Positions 8,860-18,347 are shown, counted from the stretch's first letter. The stretch: 64,000 bases of DNA from Prochlorococcus marinus str. MIT 9215 (GCF_000018065.1 NC_009840.1:372001-436000), one strand, 5' to 3'. Made by a program: numbers and translations. The notes: a model not told the origin generated them from the letters alone.

Positions 8860-9281
8860 AACCCTTTGAAGAAAAAACTTATCAACTTACAGAAAAAGAC
8901 GCTTTGAGTATCTATGCGAGAATGCTTCACACTCTTGATTCATCTGAGTTTGAATCCTTTTTATAAGAAGACTTTTCATACTCCTCTCAAAAAGTCCTAA
9001 CCGATATGAACTCAAAAGATCAATTCATTGAATATATCAGACCAAAACTTGAAATAATAAAAAAAACTAATAGTTCTGTTTATGCAGAATTAGGCGTCTG
9101 CCCAGCATATGGACATACCGATTGCCTTATCATGGCTCAAAGAGACAAGTCTAATCTAATTGGAGTTGCTTATGCTTCTGTAGATGAGGGAAAAATATCT
9201 GACCTTTCTTTGTGCATTGTTCCAACTGCTGATTCGGCTATTCGGAGTGGAATTTATCCTGGACTGCAGTCGAATGAATAA
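8856..9281 (+). pseudogene. NTF2/SnoaL-like protein split by an in-frame TAA
   Basis: The frame opens at ATG 8856 in an ATGA overlap and reads KPFEEKTYQLTEKDALSI...SSEFESFL, then meets TAA at 8964-8966. It continues in the same frame as EDFSYSSQKVLTD and on through MNSKDQFIEYIRPKLEII to the stop at 9281. The join is seamless and the whole reads like a small NTF2/SnoaL-type protein of about 141 aa. A point change to a stop codon is the simplest explanation. Alternatives are stop read-through, or a separate 91-aa product from ATG 9006. Confidence 0.65.
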
Positions 9282-9316
9282 TATAAAAATAATTCTTGAT
9301 GACAATTAGCCTTTTT

Positions 9317-9694
9317 TTAATAGCAAAGCACGCTATCTGCTTTAATTGATTCTTCCACTAGAACATCTGGCATCACAAATTCTGCTGTGTATCCATCTAG
9401 AAGCTTCTCATCGTATCCCCTAGATTTAGCGGACTTTCCTGAGACATATATGGTAACTTTTGAATTCTTTAAATTTTGAAGATGTTCGTATAAATCTCCA
9501 GTCCCTTGACCAACTATTTCACCAGGTTTTTTGCAATTTAATATTTGTACTCCGTCTCCTGCGAGAAAAAGAGTCACTTTATGATCGTTTTTTTCTGCAG
9601 TGAGGGCAACTAATAAACCTAAAGTTACTTTGTTTTGGGATTCTAAACCGCTATAAATGTGAACAAGCACTGTGTTATCGGTAATGATAGACAT
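9317..9694 (-). CDS. DsrE-family protein
   Basis: 125 aa, with the DsrE/F-like alpha/beta pattern: an early strand (TVLVHIYSGLES), a helix (KVTLGLLVALTAEKNDHKVTLFLAGDGVQIL) and a later strand (KVTIYVSGKSAKSRGY). DsrE relatives handle sulfur relay or small-molecule binding. Here the cysteine positions (ILNCKK and the C-terminal CY) differ from those of true sulfur carriers, so I would not assign sulfur transfer. It lies alone between small accessory genes. Confidence 0.7.
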   Translation of the reverse strand: MSIITDNTVLVHIYSGLESQNKVTLGLLVALTAEKNDHKVTLFLAGDGVQILNCKKPGEIVGQGTGDLYEHLQNLKNSKVTIYVSGKSAKSRGYDEKLLDGYTAEFVMPDVLVEESIKADSVLCY

Positions 9695-9784
9695 TTAATT
9701 CTCCCTAAAATTCAATTATAGTTTTAATTAAATTTATTTTATTACCTAATGCTTTAAGCGAGGTTCAGTACATTTTTTAATATC

Positions 9785-10435
9785 CTAAATTAAATCTAAT
9801 TCCTTCAACTTGCTTTTATAATCTGTTCCAAGGTCGATGATTTTAAAAGTTTCTCGTGTTTGACAATCAACGTATAAAACTTTTACTAGTCCATTAGTCG
9901 AGTACATGCCGCCTTCTTCATCATATCCAAAATTATATGAATAATCTCCATCTAATCTTGTGTAATTTCCTGAATTTAATTTATATATATCCCCATATGT
10001 TTCTTCCCATGACTCTGGGAATTTAAACTCTAAATTTTTTGTTTTAACAAGTATTAAATTTTTATCATTTGATAAGATTTCTTTGATGAAAGCCTCATTA
10101 TCAGGGAAAATCCAATCAGAGTCGTCATATGAAATATATTTTTTTAATGCCTCTTTCTCGTCAGGGAGGTAAAAGTAACATCCTAATCCAATTTCTTGAG
10201 AATTTGAAAGAACAAATTCAGAATTATCCAAATCATCACCATCATAGTTTTCTAATGTTATTTCCTGAAGACCGTTGCAAAAACCTTCAAATAAAAAATA
10301 GATAATCTTATCCTTAGGTTTGAATGTTAATTCGGAATCCAATATTTCTTCATAACCATTATCTATTCCTTGTTCCAAAGCCTTTTGAAATTCTTGTTCG
10401 ATAGAGGGTCCAACTTTCTCAATATCATTTGTCAT
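9785..10435 (-). CDS. Acidic hypothetical protein (216 aa)
   Basis: No family recognised. It is strongly acidic throughout (ENYDGDDLDNSEF, SYDDSDWIFPDN), without signal peptide or membrane segment. Strand-rich segments alternate with short helices. It is one of three minus-strand acidic proteins in this part of the element (with 10571 and 12448). An immunity or mimic-type role is conceivable but unsupported. Confidence 0.55.
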   Translation of the reverse strand: MTNDIEKVGPSIEQEFQKALEQGIDNGYEEILDSELTFKPKDKIIYFLFEGFCNGLQEITLENYDGDDLDNSEFVLSNSQEIGLGCYFYLPDEKEALKKYISYDDSDWIFPDNEAFIKEILSNDKNLILVKTKNLEFKFPESWEETYGDIYKLNSGNYTRLDGDYSYNFGYDEEGGMYSTNGLVKVLYVDCQTRETFKIIDLGTDYKSKLKELDLI

Positions 10436-10570
10436 TTTTAAAAATCTGAGAATTCAATAAATATATTTAATTTTTGGCTCTTAAGTCAACAAAATTTCAG
10501 ACTTAAGAAATGATTTTCAAAACTTAAAATTATATAATTTTATAAATTAGAAATAGATATTTTAGTAATT

Positions 10571-11029
10571 TTATCCATCTTCATATTCAACGATTTCTAT
10601 AAAATCATCCTCATTTCCAGAGAGAAGAAAATCGCTTAAACTTTTAACTTCATGTGGCATTTCATCAAATGTATTTTCACTTTCATTGACCATGAATATC
10701 CCGTCAATATAAGGGAATATTTCATCTGAAAGTTCTTTGAGATCTCCAGTATCCTTTAATTTTTTAATTGTCAATTTTGATCTGCATTCATCGTCCCATA
10801 GCTCTTCAAGAAAATCAGGATCAATTTTTGACCCGAAACCCTTATTTGGACCGGGAGGATCTATAGTACCCCATTCTTCATAGTCAAGAATTAAATCACC
10901 AAAATCATCTCGGTCGTAATCAACCCCTGCCTTGGATAAAAATATTATGAAAGTTGAATTACAGTCATATTCATTCTGTTTTAATTCAAATGGTTCTGAA
11001 ATAAGATTAACTTTCCACTCGCTTCTCAT
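10571..11029 (-). CDS. Acidic hypothetical protein (152 aa)
   Basis: No family recognised. It is acidic, with clusters such as DYDRDDFGDLILDYEEW and ending VEYEDG. It appears soluble. The first ATG at 11029 is followed by a plausible amphipathic start. It is separated from the 216-aa acidic gene by 135 bp of AT-rich sequence in which I see no gene. Confidence 0.5.
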   Translation of the reverse strand: MRSEWKVNLISEPFELKQNEYDCNSTFIIFLSKAGVDYDRDDFGDLILDYEEWGTIDPPGPNKGFGSKIDPDFLEELWDDECRSKLTIKKLKDTGDLKELSDEIFPYIDGIFMVNESENTFDEMPHEVKSLSDFLLSGNEDDFIEIVEYEDG

Positions 11030-11256
11030 TTTTTTTAAATATCTTCTGATGACTATATAATTATTTTTTTTTGAAAAAGAATTTATATTAAATAATATGT
11101 TTTTAATTTTTTTAATTAAATGTTAGTTATGGAGAATATCTTAATCAGCATAATAATCATCTTATAAATTCATACTTGTATTGTGACAATCGAAAAAAAG
11201 AACAATACAAAAGGACACCTTCAAAATTTCCTTTATAGTAAAGTTAGGACAAAACC

Positions 11257-11267
11257 TGACTGTCAAT
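11257..11267. promoter_or_regulatory. Partial third copy of the leader dyad
   Basis: TGACTGTCAAT matches 11 of the 15 positions of the dyad at 7711 (as its reverse complement) and is followed by CCCTCT, also seen in the leader at 7430-7447. It lies 17 bp before an ATG at 11285. The significance is modest because the match is partial and the downstream frame is uncertain. Confidence 0.3.
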
Positions 11268-11284
11268 AAACCCTCTCATATCTT

Positions 11285-11536
11285 ATGAGAACAGGCGAAT
11301 ATAAATTTAATATTTCTAAAATTCATTATCTTTTTTCAAATTATTCAAGGTGTATTTTAATGCCTTTGGAATCCATCTATTTTGATGTTAATTTCCTTAA
11401 GGATAATTTTTCAGATAAATTTTACTCACTTTTAAATATTTTAAAATCATCATGGATAAGAAAAAAATCAGTTCCAATCCCCGCAGGTTTAAGTCAATAC
11501 GACAAAAGACCAGCTTTAGATTTCCGCATATCGTAA
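11285..11536 (+). CDS. Possible small protein (83 aa), doubtful
   Basis: An open frame from ATG 11285 preceded by the partial dyad leader. The translation has no recognisable motif, and its end overlaps the start of another frame at 11452. Reasonable length and a nearby leader argue for it; lack of any family feature argues against it. Confidence 0.25.
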   Translation: MRTGEYKFNISKIHYLFSNYSRCILMPLESIYFDVNFLKDNFSDKFYSLLNILKSSWIRKKSVPIPAGLSQYDKRPALDFRIS

Positions 11537-11547
11537 ATGAAGAAAAG

Positions 11548-11685
11548 ATGGAAGTCTGGGTTTATATTGCCTCAGGATTCCCAACTACATTAGCAGTTCC
11601 GCATTTAATGAAAATTCATTATCCGGGTTACAAAAGTTGCTTATGTAATAGAGAAACTTTTATTAGTATTGGCGGCAGATTGTAA
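11548..11685 (+). CDS. Small hypothetical protein (45 aa)
   Basis: I prefer the ATG at 11548, because from there the peptide is ordered and hydrophobic (MEVWVYIASGFPTTLAVPHL), while the 32 codons upstream to 11452 look random and overlap another frame. The segment HYPGYKSCLC holds two cysteines. It resembles the many tiny conserved proteins of Prochlorococcus islands. Function unknown. Confidence 0.4.
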   Translation: MEVWVYIASGFPTTLAVPHLMKIHYPGYKSCLCNRETFISIGGRL

Positions 11686-11738
11686 ATTTAGAGTTATTCA
11701 AAAACAAAAATTTCAAGCAAAAACTACTTTAAAAAACT

Positions 11739-11912
11739 ATGAAAACAGTAATTATTCAATGGCAGGATCAATTTGGAAATTGGCAGCACTACACCACGAT
11801 GCATCATCAACCATCTGCATATAAGACTGCTCAAAATAGAGCCTCTAAACAAAATAGGAGATATAGATTAGTGGATGATGGTGGACATTTATTAGATCTA
11901 ATTAACCCTTGA
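11739..11912 (+). CDS. Small basic protein (57 aa)
   Basis: A frame from ATG 11739 to TGA 11912. The peptide begins MKTVIIQWQDQFGNWQHYTT and continues through a basic stretch (KTAQNRASKQNRRYRLVDDG). The strand-then-helix layout and composition look like real coding sequence. It lies 4 bp before the next secreted-protein gene, so the two are probably translated from one message. No family assigned. Confidence 0.5.
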   Translation: MKTVIIQWQDQFGNWQHYTTMHHQPSAYKTAQNRASKQNRRYRLVDDGGHLLDLINP

Positions 11913-11916
11913 AATC

Positions 11917-12153
11917 ATGAAAGCTTTAATTTATTTCTTTATTTTTTTTAATATTTCCTCTGTAAATGCCCTTACATGGGCTGAGTTTTGGGAACCATTT
12001 GTTGAAAGTGCACAGAACTATTCAAGAATAAGAAACAGGACTGAAACCTGTTATAAAGTAGTCCGTTATGAGGAGTATGTTCCTGGAAATGAATGGTCTT
12101 CTGGATTTGTTAGGCATAAGACGGAAAAACACTCAATTCATTGTCCATATTAA
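11917..12153 (+). CDS. Small secreted protein (78 aa)
   Basis: The signal peptide covers residues 1-18 (KALIYFFIFFNISSVNA). The mature part is rich in aromatics (LTWAEFWEPFVESAQNY) with two cysteines (ETCYKV and the final HCPY) that could pair. It probably acts in the periplasm. No family recognised. It sits 4 bp after the 57-aa gene and 26 bp before another secreted protein. Confidence 0.55.
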   Translation: MKALIYFFIFFNISSVNALTWAEFWEPFVESAQNYSRIRNRTETCYKVVRYEEYVPGNEWSSGFVRHKTEKHSIHCPY

Positions 12154-12179
12154 ATATGATTCAAGCCATCTAAATTGAA

Positions 12180-12437
12180 ATGAGAAAAATACTATTAACT
12201 ATTTTTTCTGCAGCTTTTGTTTTTATTGGTCCTATAAATGCATGCCCATTAGAGGAGGAGGACAAGAATAAAATGCTTAATGAATTATGCACTATGGACG
12301 ATGGAGATTGGTCGAGCAACAGACTTAACGAGATGATTATTTTGTTTAAGTTTGGGAAATTACCTCCTGAGAAGAGTAATAAAGGTAATCAAATACTTGC
12401 AGGTTTAACTTGCAGTTTTAGAAATTATAAAAATTGA
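12180..12437 (+). CDS. Small secreted protein (85 aa)
   Basis: Has a signal peptide (residues 1-21, ending FIGPINA) and a mature domain with three cysteines (ACPLE, ELCTMD, LTCSF). It resembles in outline the secreted protein at 8042, which also has a short helical body after the signal. Function unknown. It converges with the acidic gene at 12448. Confidence 0.55.
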   Translation: MRKILLTIFSAAFVFIGPINACPLEEEDKNKMLNELCTMDDGDWSSNRLNEMIILFKFGKLPPEKSNKGNQILAGLTCSFRNYKN

Positions 12438-12447
12438 ATTATCTATT

Positions 12448-12987
12448 TTAATTAAAAGCTTTTTCAATTGATTCATGGTCTATGGAACAGGCATTACATC
12501 CAACGCCATCTAAATCATAACAAGCACCGCCAAAAAAATAACTGCAGCCATCTTGGAGTCCATCTCCTCCATTCTCATCAAGCCATTCCTCAAAAAGTTC
12601 CTCATTAAATTTATAAATATTATCTTCTTTATCCATCCAATCGCTTATTACCTCTTTTGGACCTTCCAGTATGAAACTTGCTTGAAAATATTTGAAAAGA
12701 GGTATCTTGATTCCATTAATTTCTTCAATATGTGGATTTAACACAGAGATATTTTTTACTTCTATAAATTCAAAACCCTCGTCCTCAAAAGAGGAAATGT
12801 TTTCAATAATAAATTCAGCGTCTAAATTCTGATTTACTAAATTTAATGCTTCTTTTTCATTTCCCTCTTCAATAAAACCTATTATTTCCTCATAGCAATC
12901 CAGCTCGGTTATTGTCTCAATATCATCTTCTTCGATAGGAAACCCACCTTCAAGATATCCATCAACTTGAAATTTGATTCTGTCCAT
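12448..12987 (-). CDS. Acidic protein with cysteine-rich C terminus (179 aa)
   Basis: No family recognised. Strongly acidic (PIEEDDIETITELDCYEE). Near the C terminus it carries a Gly/Cys cluster (DGCSYFFGGACYDLDGVGCN, then ACSID) that could bind metal or form disulphides, although there is no signal peptide. Third of the acidic minus-strand proteins here; 96 bp of AT-rich spacer separates it from the nuclease-helicase gene. Confidence 0.55.
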   Translation of the reverse strand: MDRIKFQVDGYLEGGFPIEEDDIETITELDCYEEIIGFIEEGNEKEALNLVNQNLDAEFIIENISSFEDEGFEFIEVKNISVLNPHIEEINGIKIPLFKYFQASFILEGPKEVISDWMDKEDNIYKFNEELFEEWLDENGGDGLQDGCSYFFGGACYDLDGVGCNACSIDHESIEKAFN

Positions 12988-13083
12988 TTTGAGTAAAATT
13001 TTTAAGATTATACATCGAAAATAATCTTTTTTATAACCTAGAGATAAATTAAAAATATTGTTAAAATATTTAAATTTATTTTT

Positions 13084-16000
13084 CTAATCGAACATCATCA
13101 GTCTGCAAAGTCTATTAACTTTCTCAGCTTCATTTACGGTATTAATTAATCCTGTCGCAAGGTTGGGGGATCCAACAATTATGGATAAACATTGAGCCCT
13201 GCTGATAGCAACATTTAGTCTGTTAGGCTCTAATAAAAAGTCAATGCCTCTCGGCGCATTATCTCCCGAACTTGCTGTTAATGAGTGTATAGCAATTGGA
13301 GCTTCCTGTCCTTGAAAGCGATCAACTGTTCCAACTCTGGCCTTGCCCTTTAATCTCTGTTCTAAAAGATTTACTTGAACGTTATATGGAGCAGTTACCA
13401 AGATATGTTTAGCTTTAATTTCACCAGTTATATTTTTATCAAATTGTGCATACTCAAAACTTCCACCTAAAAGAGAATCAATTATTTGCTCTATTAAGTT
13501 TATTTCTTCAAAACTTTTAACACTGCAGCCATAATGTTCAATTTTTTTAAAGATAATTCCTTTATTTGGATAAGAATCTTCAGACTTAGATGATAACGGT
13601 TTCCCCCATTTTATTGAGTTAATCTTGTTTGATTGACAGCCTATTAATTTTTGATCATAAAAAAGTTCAGAAACAATATTTGTTAATGAAGGTTCCATAC
13701 GCCAACTTGTATTTAAAAATATACCCTTATCTTTTGGCACAACATTTGCATCTTTAATTAAATATTCAAGACAGGATTTTCCTGACTCTCCAGGATGATC
13801 AGCTTTAGTTGGTTGTGAAAGTTGCTGTTGATCCCCTACTAAAATAATTGTTTTTGCACATTGAGCCATTACGAGAAGATTCGCAAGGGACATCTGTCCT
13901 GCTTCATCAATAATTAGAAAATCAAAAGCTTTTTTCATTTCCTCTCTCGAGAAAACCCAAGTAGTTCCGCCAACGACTCTTTCTTTAAGCGTTAAAGATT
14001 TTGGAGGTAAGAGCAAAATATCTTTTTCTGAAAGCTCTTGATCTTTTTTATTACTTGTTGCTTTTATGATCTCAATTTTGAGGTCTTGATCTTGGCAAAC
14101 AATTTTTGTCTTTATAAGTAAATTATTAATCGCCTGATTACTATTGGAGCTTATGGCTATGTTTTTATCAAGTTTTAGAAGTTCGGTTACTAATTTCGCC
14201 GTAACTGAAGACTTTCCAGTCCCTGGAGGCCCTTGTATCGCAAGTGTTATTCCTGATTCTTTTTCTAAAAATTCAGCTAAAGATTTTGGGATATCAGTCC
14301 TATTTTTATAGATTTTTTGATTTAAATCAACCAAACCTTTTACAGAATTGCATTCCAAAAAGTTACTTAATGCAGCTGGTAATTTTTTATTTCCATCGAT
14401 CCATGAATTAGCTTGCTTTTCAAGGCGATCTCGTAATGGTTTTGAAATATCTACGGGTCTTTTAATTAAAGTACAGGAAGATTTTGGAATCCCTTCTGAT
14501 TCTCCTTCCTCAATTCTTTTTTCTAGTTTATTCTTAGGATATTTAAGAGTTATTTCACCATTGTCATTATCAATCGCAACTGCATCAATTCTTAAATTGG
14601 TTGAGGCAATTTCCAATGTTAGCCTCGAATTATTATCACAGTAAAGTTTAAGTTGTTGTTCTGGATTGAATTTGAATGAATGATAGTAAGCACTAGTTCT
14701 TGCAGATTTTTTCTCCTCACATTTTTGCCAGATAGCATCTTCTATTACCTCGCTATCTTCTAGTAATTCATCAGAGTCAAGGCGCGCAATTTCTTTACGT
14801 TCAAAATAATTCCACCAATCTATTTTATTTTCCCTGTGATGAAAGGCTAAAAGATGACCTAATAAAAGTTGTGCCCGGAAACTTAATCCTCTTTTACCTG
14901 TTTTATTTTCCCAAAAAGTTTCATCATTTGATTCTTTTGATTTCAGTGTTTTATATTCTTCAGGTAACTCGTCCAATAACTTTTGCGATAAAGATTCCAG
15001 TGGCTTGATTTCTTGAGATAGTTCATCTTCTTTCTCCTCTTCATGAGATTCAAAAGTTAGACCTTCCGCTTTCTTAAGATTAATAAGCCAATTCTGGAGA
15101 CGTTCAGTAGATTCACAATCTTCTCTATTGTAGTCTTCAATTATCTGAAGCCTTGGACTGCCTGTAGGAGATTTGCCTGGAATTTCTGGTTCACCGGAGT
15201 TCGCCCATATCCTATATGCCACCACTGAATCGCCTGCCGTTTTGACATCTGCATCACGTTTATCCATATAAAGCTTCTCAACTTTTTTTATTGAATAACT
15301 ATCTTCTCCCAAAATAATTGTACTGGTGACAATAGGTAAAAGATCAACTAATAAATTTGAGCGGAGCCATTTATCTATTACCGCCTCTTTAGTTGAGTAT
15401 TGCTGAGCTATTCGTCTGATGGCACTTTTTTCATAACTACCGTAATGGTAAATTTTTAAATTTGGATATTTTTCTAACCTTTTTTCAACCCAATCAACCC
15501 AACCTTCAAAAGCTTTTTTTTCTTCTAGGGCATTATGAGCCCACCATGATTTATAAGTAGTTCGAAGACTATCTTTTTCTTTAAAACAAATCCCAATAAG
15601 ATATTCCAGTTGGGTTCCAAGAACAGGATCCTGAATACCCTCCAAATCAAACCATATGTCACCTTCATTAGGTTTAGTTAATAGCATCAATCCTTTATCT
15701 TTTTCGATTTTTTTTAGAAGATAATTTGGTCTTCCATCCGTACCCTTTGGAGAAACTTGTAATTGAGCTTGTTGTTTTAGATCATTCAATATTTCTGTTC
15801 TTAATCCTTTTACTTTTGAACTTTCTTTTAATAGTGCTAAATCATCAATGCTATTAATACCTGCTTCTTTAAGTTTCAGACGCTGAGTTTGGCGCATTTT
15901 TGCCACCATCATCAAATCTCGTGATTTGGCAAGTCTCTCATCAATAAATGCTGTCCAATCGCCATGATCTCCAGGAATGTCTATAGGTTCTTTGTCAGGA

Positions 16001-16596
16001 TCAAAATGATTTTGGAAATCTCTAAAACGTTCCCTTAAATGCAAATACCAATACCAAAATTTATCAGTTTGAAATTCCTTAAAATTTTTTCCTCCTAAAT
16101 AAAGTTTAAAATTGTTTGGCTTGCTCCCAAGAATTGGGGTTAGTAATTCGCAGTAACAACATGCTTGCACAAGGAATGTTGTTTTTGTCTTCGAGGAAAG
16201 TTTGCATTCAATTGGCTGATATGTCCAGTTACCAAAAGGTGAAGATCCTTTTATCTTTTCTAACAAATCTGCGGCTCCTCTCATCTCTTTATTATTTAGA
16301 GATGCTTGCCATATATAGTCGTAGCCTTCCGCCATAGCGTCTATTGATGATTGATAGTCAATTTCAGTTTGTTTACCTCCAAGTTCAGCAATTCTGTGAC
16401 CTTGTTTTTTGAGATTTGCTATCAGTAATTCTTCATGTCGTATACCATCTTTTAAAAGTTGATTTTCAAGATCATTTCTTTCCGGGAGTTTGTCTTTAAA
16501 AAGTCCTTGCACCCTTAATTCATTCCACCAAGCACCAACAACTGGACTCCTGCTGAAAAGTGAAAGTTGCGAAGGTGTTATTTTTTTTCTTTTCAT
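13084..16596 (-). CDS. RecB-like nuclease / RNase H-like / UPF1-type helicase fusion (TM0106 family)
   Basis: An 1170-aa DNA-processing enzyme. The N-terminal RecB-type nuclease shows D110 (GAAD), E130-x-K132 (PIECKLS) and a Q144-x-x-x-Y motif. The middle RNase H-like exonuclease region has FDLEG near 315, YHYGSYEKSAIRRI near 390 and YNREDCEST near 488. The C-terminal SF1 helicase has Walker A GPPGTGKSS near 790, Walker B IIDEAG, motif III VGDQQQLSQ, TVDRFQGQE and RLNVAISRAQ. This matches the TM0106-family nuclease-helicases related to Dna2/Cas4-helicase fusions. Every catalytic motif appears intact. Its neighbour upstream, 33 bp away on the same strand, is a Schlafen-domain protein, so the pair may form a defence or repair module. 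Confidence 0.85.
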   Translation of the reverse strand: MKRKKITPSQLSLFSRSPVVGAWWNELRVQGLFKDKLPERNDLENQLLKDGIRHEELLIANLKKQGHRIAELGGKQTEIDYQSSIDAMAEGYDYIWQASLNNKEMRGAADLLEKIKGSSPFGNWTYQPIECKLSSKTKTTFLVQACCYCELLTPILGSKPNNFKLYLGGKNFKEFQTDKFWYWYLHLRERFRDFQNHFDPDKEPIDIPGDHGDWTAFIDERLAKSRDLMMVAKMRQTQRLKLKEAGINSIDDLALLKESSKVKGLRTEILNDLKQQAQLQVSPKGTDGRPNYLLKKIEKDKGLMLLTKPNEGDIWFDLEGIQDPVLGTQLEYLIGICFKEKDSLRTTYKSWWAHNALEEKKAFEGWVDWVEKRLEKYPNLKIYHYGSYEKSAIRRIAQQYSTKEAVIDKWLRSNLLVDLLPIVTSTIILGEDSYSIKKVEKLYMDKRDADVKTAGDSVVAYRIWANSGEPEIPGKSPTGSPRLQIIEDYNREDCESTERLQNWLINLKKAEGLTFESHEEEKEDELSQEIKPLESLSQKLLDELPEEYKTLKSKESNDETFWENKTGKRGLSFRAQLLLGHLLAFHHRENKIDWWNYFERKEIARLDSDELLEDSEVIEDAIWQKCEEKKSARTSAYYHSFKFNPEQQLKLYCDNNSRLTLEIASTNLRIDAVAIDNDNGEITLKYPKNKLEKRIEEGESEGIPKSSCTLIKRPVDISKPLRDRLEKQANSWIDGNKKLPAALSNFLECNSVKGLVDLNQKIYKNRTDIPKSLAEFLEKESGITLAIQGPPGTGKSSVTAKLVTELLKLDKNIAISSNSNQAINNLLIKTKIVCQDQDLKIEIIKATSNKKDQELSEKDILLLPPKSLTLKERVVGGTTWVFSREEMKKAFDFLIIDEAGQMSLANLLVMAQCAKTIILVGDQQQLSQPTKADHPGESGKSCLEYLIKDANVVPKDKGIFLNTSWRMEPSLTNIVSELFYDQKLIGCQSNKINSIKWGKPLSSKSEDSYPNKGIIFKKIEHYGCSVKSFEEINLIEQIIDSLLGGSFEYAQFDKNITGEIKAKHILVTAPYNVQVNLLEQRLKGKARVGTVDRFQGQEAPIAIHSLTASSGDNAPRGIDFLLEPNRLNVAISRAQCLSIIVGSPNLATGLINTVNEAEKVNRLCRLMMFD

Positions 16597-16629
16597 TTTG
16601 TATATTGAAAAATTACTCCATAATTATTC

Positions 16630-18108
16630 TTAATTTTGCTCCAAGTAATTATGGTATTCTTCAGTGTTCAAATCATCAGTACGAGGCCCTTTTCTTATGT
16701 AAAATTTTCCATCTATGAAAACTGGTTTTTTTGAGGGAGAACAATTTATTACAAGTATACTTTTCTTAAAAACTTCAGGATTACTAACTTTAATCAAAGG
16801 ATTTCCCTTATCAAATTCTCTATTAATCAAATTCTCCAAATGAAGTCTCATTTTATCAATTGAAGATCCAAAAACTAATTGTTTTTCATTTCCAATACCA
16901 ACTATTTCATTATTTTTATCTCTTACACCTATAAAAAGAGTACCTCCTTCAGAATTTAGAAATCCGGCAATAGTTTTTAAAACGCTATGTTCTATTTTCT
17001 TTCTCTCTTTTTTTAAATTAAAGTCTTTCTTTTGAGATTCTCTAATATCAAGGCTTAGAGTTTCCTTAAATTCTACAGTGGTTGACTCGCCTTGTTTAAT
17101 TTTGTTCCATAGATCTCTTTGTGATTTAGTTCCAATATTTGCAAAATTAAAACACAAAACTGATAACTCATTAAGTGATTTATATAAATCTTGGTGATCA
17201 TGTTTTGCATAAAGAAAGTGATCAGAGCTCTTCTTGTCTATACCTTTCAATTCTTTGACCACCATTGAAGAACTTATATAATCCCTTTTATTTATCCAAC
17301 CTCTAATATAAGCAAGCGGAATTAAGAAAGAGTATCGCCCGGTATTGTGAAACAAAGTTAGGATAGATGCCTTTTCAAATTCAGTACACTCATTAAAGAT
17401 TTTAAGGATAATTTTTGGAACCTCTCCTTTCGAGAATTCTTTTTCGCTTATCCATGCTTTTTCTCCTTTTTTATAATTATCTCTGTTCCAGCCAATACCC
17501 ATTTCAGGTGGGACCATATTCTCGTAATCATCATCATCTATCCAGGTAGTCAATTCTTCCATTAAATCTGTATGTGAATAGTCCCCTTCATAAGTTGTTT
17601 TCTTTCTCAGTTCCTGATTATTAAATCCATATCCATAACCAATACCATCGGTATCATATATTTTTAAACCATTATAATAAGATCTATGTAGAGAATATAG
17701 AGTTAAGTTTCTATAGTTTTCTGACCCAATCTTATCTCGAATTATATTACGGACCTTAAATAATTCCTTTTGAATAAAGTCCCTACACTCTAAAAAAAGA
17801 AAGTCGCAAAGCAAATAATTTGAAATAAATTCATCGAAATTCCTACCTTCATAATAATCAGGTTTTATAAGATTCTTATCTGACGAAAAAAGATAATATG
17901 CACAAGGAGTAGTTTTGAAGTGTAGTCTTTGATTTTTTCTGAAATTTAACTCCCCGCACCTGTAAAGATCTTCTCTTATAAATTCTATTAATTCTTGATT
18001 CTCGTGTTCTACAAAATCTTCGGAACTATAACATCTAATTCTTTTATTCTTATATTTTAATTGATAAAGCTTACCTTTTTTTTTTATATCTAATTCGGTT
18101 GCCAGCAT
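16630..18108 (-). CDS. Schlafen AlbA_2 domain protein (492 aa)
   Basis: The C-terminal 150 residues form a Schlafen AlbA_2 (divergent AAA_4) domain: ESTTVEFKETLSL, then KTIAGFLNSEGGTLFIGVRD, IVGIGNE, and a final YIRKGPRTDDLN. This domain binds nucleic acid and occurs in many bacterial defence and regulatory proteins. The N-terminal 330 residues are unfamiliar; a histidine/tyrosine-rich part (SLHRSYYNGLKIYDTDGIGY) may form a separate domain. It lies 33 bp upstream of the nuclease-helicase on the same strand, probably in one operon. Confidence 0.75.
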   Translation of the reverse strand: MLATELDIKKKGKLYQLKYKNKRIRCYSSEDFVEHENQELIEFIREDLYRCGELNFRKNQRLHFKTTPCAYYLFSSDKNLIKPDYYEGRNFDEFISNYLLCDFLFLECRDFIQKELFKVRNIIRDKIGSENYRNLTLYSLHRSYYNGLKIYDTDGIGYGYGFNNQELRKKTTYEGDYSHTDLMEELTTWIDDDDYENMVPPEMGIGWNRDNYKKGEKAWISEKEFSKGEVPKIILKIFNECTEFEKASILTLFHNTGRYSFLIPLAYIRGWINKRDYISSSMVVKELKGIDKKSSDHFLYAKHDHQDLYKSLNELSVLCFNFANIGTKSQRDLWNKIKQGESTTVEFKETLSLDIRESQKKDFNLKKERKKIEHSVLKTIAGFLNSEGGTLFIGVRDKNNEIVGIGNEKQLVFGSSIDKMRLHLENLINREFDKGNPLIKVSNPEVFKKSILVINCSPSKKPVFIDGKFYIRKGPRTDDLNTEEYHNYLEQN

Positions 18109-18347
18109 TTATAATTGAAACCTCTTTAGATTTTACGACATTAAAAGATTTTATAAAAGTACTGATAGTTTCTTTTTAAGAAATCCAAAAACCTCTTTTA
18201 TTTATTATCTGATGGGTTTTATGTTAAAAAGTTCTATGTTTGAATTCTCCACAAATTCCTAATCATCGTCACTACAAAGTTCAATTTCTTCTATGGAAGA
18301 AAGTTAGATGCAGCAATCTATACCTTTGTTATATTATCTTTCTCGTA

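Noticed and set aside
11452-11547. Upstream extension of the 45-aa protein
   Set aside because: The 32 extra codons look random and overlap another frame; the internal ATG gives a more credible peptide.
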